In this document: one piece after another, positions 6,726 through 13,631 of the stretch
How the letters are laid out: each line of letters opens with the position of its first letter
How positions within the stretch are numbered: the first letter of the stretch is position 1
Translations under genes and position numbers: made by a program
Assembly: GCA_910586835.1 (NCBI GenBank)
Contig: CAJUJU010000001.1
Location: 76,958 to 140,957 of the forward strand
Direction: 5' to 3'
DNA length: 64,000 nt
Origin: an uncultured Acetatifactor sp.
GTDB taxonomy: Bacteria; Bacillota; Clostridia; Lachnospirales; Lachnospiraceae
Notes under the pieces: model-generated
Database searches by the model: none
Told to the model about the DNA's origin: nothing
The model's input: only the letters and a program-made list of their open reading frames with translations

Positions 6726-9680
6726 TTATTGTATCAGCATCAGCAGCCCAATGATTATCTGCAGCAGTTCCAACACCCGCTCTTTATCTTCTGGTTTTTC
6801 TTTCGCCAGATTTTTTATATTATCCAGCATCTTATCCAACATGCCATTATACGCGTCCGTTTTTGTACCGTCCGCCATTGCCTGTTGCTTTATAACGTTA
6901 AGCAACTCTCTCCATGGTATTTCCTGTAAAGCCAGGCTATCGTTAACCACTGCTTCGTACGTCTGAAGGAACGCCACCATTATACCAGATGCTTCCCCTT
7001 TTAGCTGCAACGGGTCATAGTAAATATTGTATTCCCCATATGCAATCTGACGCAGTGTGCCCAACGGTATATTGGAAACCCTCTCCCAGAATTCTTTGAC
7101 CTCCTCATAGTACTCCGGTGTCAATATACCTTTGTCATGTAATTCAATCAACGCATTAATATCCCCTAACAGCCATGGCATGGAGGCTGTTCGCTTTATC
7201 ACTTCCTCTTTTTTCGTATAACAACCAGGTAATGACTCGTTAGCCTGAATCCAATAGGTTCCCCATATTAAAATTCTTTTTTCACCCCATCCGGAATTTC
7301 CCTTGTGAGAATGATATATTACTACATTTTTTCCTCCCAACAGGCAAATATCCGGATTCGTCTTTTGGGCCAGCTGCTCAAAAATAAGAAGAAAATGCAG
7401 AAAACCATCTTTATATATCCCATGCCTTGCATGGAAATCCGCCATATTCACATCATCCTTAAGCATCGCTTTCACGTTATAAATAGCAGTATCCATAGAT
7501 GTAGCATAATTCCCGCAACTATGATAAAATTCATTAGCATTTCTGCTGATAGACAATTCATGCGGGGTATCCGGATGACCTACATCCATAAAAATCAGAT
7601 CATGTGGCTGTTCCATTGCCTTGTAAATCAGCTTAAGCGTCTTTTCTTCACACCAACACCGATCCCGCAAATACCACATATAAGTATACTCTTTTGGAAT
7701 GTCCTTCATCATCAGAACGTGCTCCAGTTTCTCCGGCACCGGCATTTCCGGATCCACTTGAATATAATACAGATTATCATACCCCTTTTTCTGATATGCC
7801 TCAATTACATCTCTTGTCCTGGTGTCCCTGCTGCTGTCATAATAATATACATCCAGGCCATAGCGATGATAAGTTTCCGCACAGTTTTCCAAAACCTCCT
7901 GAACCACTTCCGGATGTTCATAGGTCGGAATACATACTACCATTCTATTTCCAAATTTTAGATCTGTTCTTTGCCTTTCCACCACGGTGAGCCACTGATA
8001 GGCATACAGCTCCTCACTGTTTACCATCGAATATTGTTCTTGCAGTTGCCGCACTCTACGTTCCAGCTCCGGCGTCCTGCCTCCCGCCTGCGTATAAGCC
8101 CAATCATCCTTTGTCAGCTTTGCACGGGACAGCATCTCCCTCATCTGTCTTTGGTCAAAAAGCCTTCGGTCAGTGATGTCTCTTCCGATCCTGGAAAAAT
8201 GAAACTTGTTTGCAAAGCTTACTGCCACATGCCCGTCCTCTTTCAAAGTTTTCACCAACTCCGTCAGAACGGCTTCCGGCTTTTTCGTATACTCCAGCGA
8301 ATCATTGATTACAATAATATCAAATGTATCCGCAAGATCGTCCCCCTTCCACTCATCCAGATTCACCCAGAATGTCTCTGCAATCCTGTCCGCTATCTGA
8401 GCCATATACTGGTGTTGTTCCATACCATATACCCTTGAATCCGGAAAACGTTCTTTCAGACAACCCAAAAGAGAACCACATCCCGTCCCGACCACTAAAA
8501 TCGTATCGTCGGATATGTCGCTCTTTTTTTCCAGCATGGAGACCAGATCCAGCCGAATATTCCAGTAGCCTGCCGGATCCAGACCAATTGTTGACCACTT
8601 TTCAAAAAATTTTCTTTGATTGATATCTAGAACATTTTGGAACTTTTCAGGTTCTTTTTTAAAAGAGCTGCTTCCCCAATGAATAATAAAACTGTTCTTA
8701 CACAGCACATTCCGAAACCCTGCAAGATTAATACGCAGACAAAGATCGTTATCCTCAAAATTCCCGGGAAAAAACCTCTCATCCAACAAGCCAACCTTGT
8801 TGAGTACTTCTCTCTTCAGCAAAAGAGCAAAACCCGTCAAATACATTTTATTTTGATAGGGGTATTTCATTGGAACATTATTTTTTACGGCAAATTCTCG
8901 ATATTCTTTCTCGGTTTTTCCGTCGTCCACAACTGTCTGAAAATTTGACATGTGGTTCGTTACACTTCCCACGCTTCCCACTTCTTCACTCTCATACAAG
9001 CCCATACGCAGCCAAAAAAGAGCATTATCCATCAATACGGTATCGTTATTCAGCAGAAAAATGTCTGATTCAGCATCCGCAAGGTCAATCCCTTGATTAC
9101 ACGCCGCCGGAAACCCCTTGTTTTCTCCATTACACAGCAGCTTGATATCCTTCTGGCCCTTCAGCCACTCCACACTGTCATCCATGGACGCATTATCAAT
9201 TACAATAATCTCCCGGGCGGCCTTCGGCGTGGTATTTCGAATGCTCTCAACACAATCTCTTGTCATATCCAATAAATTATAGGATAGAATGACGATAGCC
9301 GCTTTGGGTACAGTAATACCCTGTGCTGAAAACTCATTCAGCAGTAACTTTATCTGTTCACAGTCCTGAGAATCATGGCAGTAAAACAACGCATTTTCAT
9401 AGCACAGATATGCCTGATGAAGATTTTTTGACGCATAATAATCACCCAGCATCACATATAATTCATAATTACGGGTATCCAACTTCAGTCCCTCCGAAAT
9501 TGCCGCCCATGCTGTCTCATACTCCTCCTCTGCCAACGCAATAGCCGCCTCAAATATTTTCCTGTAGACAGGACGGATATCAGTACATTTCTGCAGCAGT
9601 CTTTTTGCTTCAGCAAATTCGCCTTGGACAAGAATTTTCTGGATCCTCTCCTCATCTGTTTTCAGTATTGCCTTTGCCAT
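6726..9680 (-). CDS. multidomain glycosyltransferase: TPR + GT2 + methyltransferase + second GT-A-like domain
   Basis: A 984-residue cytoplasmic protein. Residues 1-120 are helical TPR-like repeats. Residues 127-370 are a family 2 glycosyltransferase (IVILSYNLLDMTRDCVESI, LLNNDTVLMD at 209-218, GNFEDNDLCLRI near 306-317). Residues 390-520 are a SAM-dependent methyltransferase (ILVVGTGCGSLLG, then FDIIVINDSLEY). From residue 580 a second GT-A-like fold begins (VVCIPTYEHPEVVQEVLE, then YYYDSSRD) and runs to about 900. Such fused enzymes are seen in flagellin and surface-glycan gene clusters of Clostridia, where they build and cap a glycan. It is the first gene of the operon running to the left edge; its AAGGAGG site follows directly on a terminator-like hairpin. 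Confidence 0.85.
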   Translation of the reverse strand: MAKAILKTDEERIQKILVQGEFAEAKRLLQKCTDIRPVYRKIFEAAIALAEEEYETAWAAISEGLKLDTRNYELYVMLGDYYASKNLHQAYLCYENALFYCHDSQDCEQIKLLLNEFSAQGITVPKAAIVILSYNLLDMTRDCVESIRNTTPKAAREIIVIDNASMDDSVEWLKGQKDIKLLCNGENKGFPAACNQGIDLADAESDIFLLNNDTVLMDNALFWLRMGLYESEEVGSVGSVTNHMSNFQTVVDDGKTEKEYREFAVKNNVPMKYPYQNKMYLTGFALLLKREVLNKVGLLDERFFPGNFEDNDLCLRINLAGFRNVLCKNSFIIHWGSSSFKKEPEKFQNVLDINQRKFFEKWSTIGLDPAGYWNIRLDLVSMLEKKSDISDDTILVVGTGCGSLLGCLKERFPDSRVYGMEQHQYMAQIADRIAETFWVNLDEWKGDDLADTFDIIVINDSLEYTKKPEAVLTELVKTLKEDGHVAVSFANKFHFSRIGRDITDRRLFDQRQMREMLSRAKLTKDDWAYTQAGGRTPELERRVRQLQEQYSMVNSEELYAYQWLTVVERQRTDLKFGNRMVVCIPTYEHPEVVQEVLENCAETYHRYGLDVYYYDSSRDTRTRDVIEAYQKKGYDNLYYIQVDPEMPVPEKLEHVLMMKDIPKEYTYMWYLRDRCWCEEKTLKLIYKAMEQPHDLIFMDVGHPDTPHELSISRNANEFYHSCGNYATSMDTAIYNVKAMLKDDVNMADFHARHGIYKDGFLHFLLIFEQLAQKTNPDICLLGGKNVVIYHSHKGNSGWGEKRILIWGTYWIQANESLPGCYTKKEEVIKRTASMPWLLGDINALIELHDKGILTPEYYEEVKEFWERVSNIPLGTLRQIAYGEYNIYYDPLQLKGEASGIMVAFLQTYEAVVNDSLALQEIPWRELLNVIKQQAMADGTKTDAYNGMLDKMLDNIKNLAKEKPEDKERVLELLQIIIGLLMLIQ

Positions 9681-9697
9681 TCTGACTGTTCCTCCTT

Positions 9698-9722
9698 AAA
9701 AAATTGCCTCGAAGAGGCAATT
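9698..9722 (-). terminator. terminator-like hairpin directly before the SD of the large glycosyltransferase
   Basis: On the minus strand AATTGCCTC, loop TTC, GAGGCAATT, then a run of T. The hairpin ends one or two bases before AAGGAGG, the ribosome binding site of the 984-residue protein. It could terminate upstream transcription, act as an attenuator, or shield the ribosome binding site. Confidence 0.65.
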
Positions 9723-9792
9723 AGAAGAATGCTTTGGATTCTTCCCTTGCCAAAACATAATTACCTCTTAGAACCAGCGCGTCAATAAACAC
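9721..9792 (-). CDS. possible leader peptide or gene remnant
   Basis: A 23-codon frame begins at GTG (9792) and reads VFIDALVLRGNYVLAREE followed by SKAFF and stop. Composition looks protein-like rather than random. It lies between two hairpins; its last codons overlap the terminator-like stem before the glycosyltransferase gene. It could be a leader peptide of an attenuator or the tail of a lost gene. Start and expression are uncertain. Confidence 0.25.
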   Translation of the reverse strand: MFIDALVLRGNYVLAREESKAFF

Positions 9793-9805
9793 TTTAATCC
9801 TATAA

Positions 9806-9850
9806 GATAAAAAAACCGCTGTCACAAGCTTAAACTTGCAATAGCGGCCT
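9806..9850 (-). terminator. terminator of the flagellin-glycosylation operon
   Basis: On the minus strand the stem CCGCT...CAAG, with CTTG...AGCGG as the return arm, is followed by TTTTTTT. It ends the operon whose last gene is the TPP enzyme (9976-11739). A-rich sequence on the other side makes it potentially bidirectional. Confidence 0.7.
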
Positions 9851-9975
9851 TTTTGCTCTTCCCTGATTTCTGCCTCCATGCAAATACCCGGATCCGGGTG
9901 CGCTCATCCTTGCGCTGTCAATCACACATTTATTATATCGACAGTTTCTTCACCAACCATAAGAGCAGGAAAAAT

Positions 9976-11739
9976 TTACTCAACAATCGGCCACATTCTT
10001 TCAAGAGGATACGACTCCAACGTTCCGTCCTCATGCACGATTGTTTTTGTTCTGGGGGAAACCGTCTCATCTGGCGAAATAAGCAGTTCACACAATATTG
10101 GTCCCTCAGCATTTAAAATCCTTTCAATCTGTTCCTCCAGCTGACGGTTATCCGAAATGCGAAAGGTTCTGAGGCCGTATGCCTCGGCAACCCTCACTGT
10201 ATCCGGCAGAGTAAGCCCGCTGCTCTCTCCGCTGGCTACCTGGAATCCGCCGAAAATGTTATTCTGCATGGAACGAATACTGGCATACCCCTGGTTATTC
10301 CAGATAAATATTTTTACGGGCAGCTTCAGCCGCGCCAATGTTTCCAACTCCTGAATATTCATCTGAAAGGCGCCGTCACCGTTGATCAGGATCGTTCTCC
10401 TTCCACCGTTGGCCAGACATGCGCCGATAGCGTAGGGAAGCCCAAATCCCATGGAGCCCAGCCCGGCAGCATTCTTCATTTTTTGTCCGCGCTTTGGTTT
10501 GAATGCCTGATAAGTAATCTCCCCTGCGGCTCCGGAGCTTTCCGGGACAATTACATCTTCCGCGGTTGTGTATTTGCAGAGTAAATCAATAAAATAATAT
10601 GCGCTGACTACTCCCTGAACATTCTTATGCTCTTCTGTGACAACCGGGTATTTGCCGCGCAGTTCATGTCCCTGCCGATTCCATATCTTCCATACTCCGT
10701 TCCGCTCCTGCAATTCCGCATTCTCGCCTGCAGCCCTGGAAAGTTCACGGATAAATTCCCCCGCATCGCAAGCCAGCTTTACTTCAACCTGCTCCAGCTT
10801 CATGCGATTCAGCTCATTCGGATCAATATCAACAATAATCTTTTTTGCCGACATTCCAAAGTGTGGCTCGTTAAACGCAGTAAGACTCGTATCTAACCGG
10901 CTTCCCACACAGATCAACAGATCTGCCGACTGTAAAATAAGATTGGCCCCTCTGTCTCCCATTCCTCCCGGATGACCCGCATACAGTTCATCTTCCTCTC
11001 CCAGCATATCAATTGTTTTCCATGTAGTGAGCACAGGAACCGGCAAAATATCCAGCAATCTGTAAAAATCCTGTGTGGCCCCTGCCAGCTTGATACCGTT
11101 CCCCGCCAGTATCACCGGCCTGTCCGCACCTTTCAATAACTCCAATGTCTTCTTTACCGCCTCAGAAAGGCCGGACACATTCTGCGTCTCCGGTTCGAAA
11201 CCCTTCTGTGTCTCCGGATCTATCATTGTTGCTTGTACGTCCAGCGGGATCGACAGCCATACCGGCCCAGGCCTCCCACTGGTCGCCTCATAATATGCCC
11301 GTTCCATATGATAACGAATCTCCTCCGATTCCATCACCTGAACGGCATACTTTGTGATTGGCTTAACCATCTCTATAATCTGCACTTCCTGGGAACCCGT
11401 CTGCCTCACCCCGCTATCGCCAATCAGATCGGAACGCTTTGCCTGTCCGGAAAGAATAAACATGGGAGTCGAATCGATCCACCCCGCCGTCACTCCGGTG
11501 ATCGCATTGGTAGCTCCCGGCCCCGAAGTAGTCAGGCAGACTCCAATCTCGTTTGTGTGCTGTGCGTATGCCTCCGCTGCTACGGCAGCCGCCTGCTCAT
11601 GCAGAGTACAAACATAGTCAATGCCGGATTTTCCCACCGAATCATCCAAATGCATTGCTCCGCCCCCCGGCAGCATAAAGATATATTTTACACTCTTCTC
11701 TTTCAAAAAACGAAAAATATAATCAGACAGCTTTATCAT
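9976..11739 (-). CDS. thiamine pyrophosphate-dependent enzyme, acetolactate synthase-like
   Basis: A 587-residue three-domain TPP enzyme. The catalytic glutamate is in LHEQAAAVAAEAYAQ (E48), and the TPP-binding motif starts at NGDGAFQMN and ends at WNNQGYASI. The family contains IlvB, pyruvate oxidases and YerE-like enzymes that transfer a two-carbon unit from pyruvate to a keto sugar. No IlvN small subunit or other branched-chain amino acid gene is adjacent; the partners are sugar enzymes, so a role in sugar modification is inferred. The start ATG overlaps the upstream phosphatase-isomerase gene by 4 bases, so expression is coupled. Confidence 0.8.
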   Translation of the reverse strand: MIKLSDYIFRFLKEKSVKYIFMLPGGGAMHLDDSVGKSGIDYVCTLHEQAAAVAAEAYAQHTNEIGVCLTTSGPGATNAITGVTAGWIDSTPMFILSGQAKRSDLIGDSGVRQTGSQEVQIIEMVKPITKYAVQVMESEEIRYHMERAYYEATSGRPGPVWLSIPLDVQATMIDPETQKGFEPETQNVSGLSEAVKKTLELLKGADRPVILAGNGIKLAGATQDFYRLLDILPVPVLTTWKTIDMLGEEDELYAGHPGGMGDRGANLILQSADLLICVGSRLDTSLTAFNEPHFGMSAKKIIVDIDPNELNRMKLEQVEVKLACDAGEFIRELSRAAGENAELQERNGVWKIWNRQGHELRGKYPVVTEEHKNVQGVVSAYYFIDLLCKYTTAEDVIVPESSGAAGEITYQAFKPKRGQKMKNAAGLGSMGFGLPYAIGACLANGGRRTILINGDGAFQMNIQELETLARLKLPVKIFIWNNQGYASIRSMQNNIFGGFQVASGESSGLTLPDTVRVAEAYGLRTFRISDNRQLEEQIERILNAEGPILCELLISPDETVSPRTKTIVHEDGTLESYPLERMWPIVE

Positions 11740-12794
11740 AACTCTTCTCCAAACATCTTATATTCCACATATTCCGCTATGGTATGCCCGATAAAAATGT
11801 GAGCCTCCTGTACCCGGGGCGTAACCCTGGAGGGCACCTTTACAATGTAATCGCACAGTTCTTCCAGTTCCGGCACCTGATGTTCCCCCATCAGCATAAC
11901 CGTTTTTATACCCTGCCTTTTTGCATAGCGCAGCGCCTCCAGCACATTCTTGGATCGTCCGCTGGTAGAAATGCCGATCAACAAATCTCCCGGCCTGGCT
12001 TTTGCCTCAAGCTGCCTGGCAAATACCCGCTCATAGCTGTAATCATTTCCGATGGCAGTCAGGGTGGAAGTGTTTACGGTCAATGCTTCCGCATTCATTG
12101 CCGGACGTTCCCTGTAAAACCGGCTGATAAATTCCGTGGCAATATGCTGGGCATCCGCCGCACTGCCTCCGTTTCCACACAGAAAGACCTGTCCCTCCCT
12201 GCGAAGCAGAGCAAGAATCTCCTCCGCAATGCCCATCACCATATCCATCAGTCCCCGGTCGGAAGCCATTTTCTTGAAGATATCCTCATGCTCTTCCAGT
12301 CTTTGATAAAAGTAATTATGAGGTTCACATACATCATTATACTTTTCCAGAATGGAAACCATCTCCCAAAGACACCCTTTTCCGCCGTCGTTCTGCAGGA
12401 TAATATCAGCCGCGTGCTTCGCTCTGTCTATGGCGTTTGCAGGGCACAGACCAAGCCCTGCGTAAGTCAGTGGCTCCACATCATATTTTCCGTCCCCCAC
12501 ATAACAGATCTTTTCCCTGGAAATACCGGTGTTTTCCTCGATCAGCCGCATGGTTTCCTTTTTTGTCTTGTTCCCACGGTAAAAGTATTCCCACGGAAAA
12601 CGCCTCTCAAAATAACCTACGATCTCTGTGTCCTCTCCGGTGATCGCAGCAAGTTTATACCCCCTGCGGTGAAGTTCAAATATTGCGTCAATATCCTTCA
12701 GGCTGATCTGCTTCTGCTCACGCCCGTCGGAGTCAATGATCACTGTTCCGTCAGTTATCACTCCGTCAATGTCAAACACAATCAATTCTATCAT
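11736..12794 (-). CDS. fusion of KdsC-like HAD phosphatase and GmhA-like SIS isomerase
   Basis: Residues 1-160 are a small HAD phosphatase of the KdsC/YrbI type, with FDIDGVITDGTV giving D8 and D10 and VGDGKYDVEPL as the third motif. Residues 175-350 are a SIS isomerase domain with the GmhA signature CGNGGSAADAQH at 206-217 and GISTSGRSKNV. KdsC removes the phosphate from a keto-deoxy sugar acid; GmhA isomerises sedoheptulose 7-phosphate to a heptose phosphate. Having both on one chain suggests the two steps before and after the NeuB-type condensation belong to one route. It overlaps both neighbours by 4 bases. Confidence 0.85.
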   Translation of the reverse strand: MIELIVFDIDGVITDGTVIIDSDGREQKQISLKDIDAIFELHRRGYKLAAITGEDTEIVGYFERRFPWEYFYRGNKTKKETMRLIEENTGISREKICYVGDGKYDVEPLTYAGLGLCPANAIDRAKHAADIILQNDGGKGCLWEMVSILEKYNDVCEPHNYFYQRLEEHEDIFKKMASDRGLMDMVMGIAEEILALLRREGQVFLCGNGGSAADAQHIATEFISRFYRERPAMNAEALTVNTSTLTAIGNDYSYERVFARQLEAKARPGDLLIGISTSGRSKNVLEALRYAKRQGIKTVMLMGEHQVPELEELCDYIVKVPSRVTPRVQEAHIFIGHTIAEYVEYKMFGEEL

Positions 12795-13621
12795 ACCTGG
12801 CCTCTGAGTTTCCTTTTAATTTCTTCCTCTGCAGGTGTCAGTATCTTTTCCCCGGTTCCCATGATTTTTTCCGCATCACGGATATCCTTTACCAGCCTGC
12901 ACAACTCATAGGGTTCAATGGAGGCTTTCTGGTCAGAGCCATACATCGTCTTATCCAGAGTGATATGACGTTCAATCGAAGTGGCGCCTGCCGCAACAGC
13001 ACAGACGCTGACCAAAGTTCCCTCTTCATGTCCGCTGTAGCCCACCTTGCACTGATAGGTTTCCGCCAATACCCTGATCAGCTTCAAATTCGCATCCTCC
13101 GCCGGCATGGGATAGGTACTGTTACAGTGCATCAGCTCATAAGGGCAGTCTGCTTCCTCAAAAAATCTCACTGCATGATCAATTTCTTCCAAAGTACTCA
13201 TCCCTGTAGCCACAAAGGTATACTTTCTCTCGGAGGCAATTTCTTTCAGCAATTCATCATTTGTCAGCATGGCAGAAGCCACCTTATTATATTTACAGTC
13301 ATACTGCCTTAAAAACTTCTGGGAATCCACATCCCAGGCGGACGCATACCACTCTATTCCCTTTTCTCTGCAATATCTGTCAATCTCATCATACGCTTCC
13401 CTGTCGAACTCCAGCCCTTCCTTCTGTGCCCTCTGAGTATCTCCCCAGGGACTTTTTCTGGGGCTGTCCAGATATTCCCTGGTATAAACCTTATCCACCG
13501 TCCGCTTCTGGAACTTTACCGCGTCGCATCCTGCCGTCACCGCCGCGTCAATCAGACGCTTTGCAAGCTGCATGTCACCGTTATGATTGATACCGATTTC
13601 CGCTGTGATAAATGTACTCAT
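12791..13621 (-). CDS. NeuB-family sugar acid synthase lacking the SAF domain
   Basis: A 276-residue TIM-barrel enzyme of the sialic acid synthase family, which condenses phosphoenolpyruvate with an aldose to give a keto-deoxy acid. The first barrel strand and loop (ITAEIGINHNGD), AVKFQKRT and YSGHEEG match the NeuB barrel. Typical NeuB is about 340-350 residues with a C-terminal antifreeze-like SAF domain that helps position the substrate; here the chain stops after the barrel. I chose ATG at 13621 because GAGGG lies about 7 bases upstream and the family starts here; a longer frame to 13651 overlaps the upstream gene. The sugar substrate may be a heptose or hexose phosphate, given the neighbours. 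Confidence 0.85.
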   Translation of the reverse strand: MSTFITAEIGINHNGDMQLAKRLIDAAVTAGCDAVKFQKRTVDKVYTREYLDSPRKSPWGDTQRAQKEGLEFDREAYDEIDRYCREKGIEWYASAWDVDSQKFLRQYDCKYNKVASAMLTNDELLKEIASERKYTFVATGMSTLEEIDHAVRFFEEADCPYELMHCNSTYPMPAEDANLKLIRVLAETYQCKVGYSGHEEGTLVSVCAVAAGATSIERHITLDKTMYGSDQKASIEPYELCRLVKDIRDAEKIMGTGEKILTPAEEEIKRKLRGQV

Positions 13622-13631
13622 TTTTCTGCCC

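Larger units (their letters stand above)
9681..9975. other. gene-free spacer with two hairpins, a leader ORF and a palindrome
   Basis: This 295-base spacer separates the nonulosonate-type genes from the large glycosyltransferase operon. It holds a strong terminator (9806-9850), a 23-codon open frame (9721-9792), a second terminator-like hairpin immediately before the next ribosome binding site (9698-9722), and a perfect 14-base palindrome ACCCGGATCCGGGT at 9886-9899. I see no longer gene in it on either strand. Confidence 0.6.

Noticed and set aside
9886..9899. Palindrome ACCCGGATCCGGGT as an operator
   Set aside because: Single copy with no matching site elsewhere noticed and no promoter next to it; may be chance or a small RNA hairpin.
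9976..11739. TPP enzyme as IlvB for branched-chain amino acids
   Set aside because: No ilvN, ilvC or leu genes are nearby; neighbours overlapping by 4 bases are sugar enzymes. Left as acetolactate synthase-like without the name.
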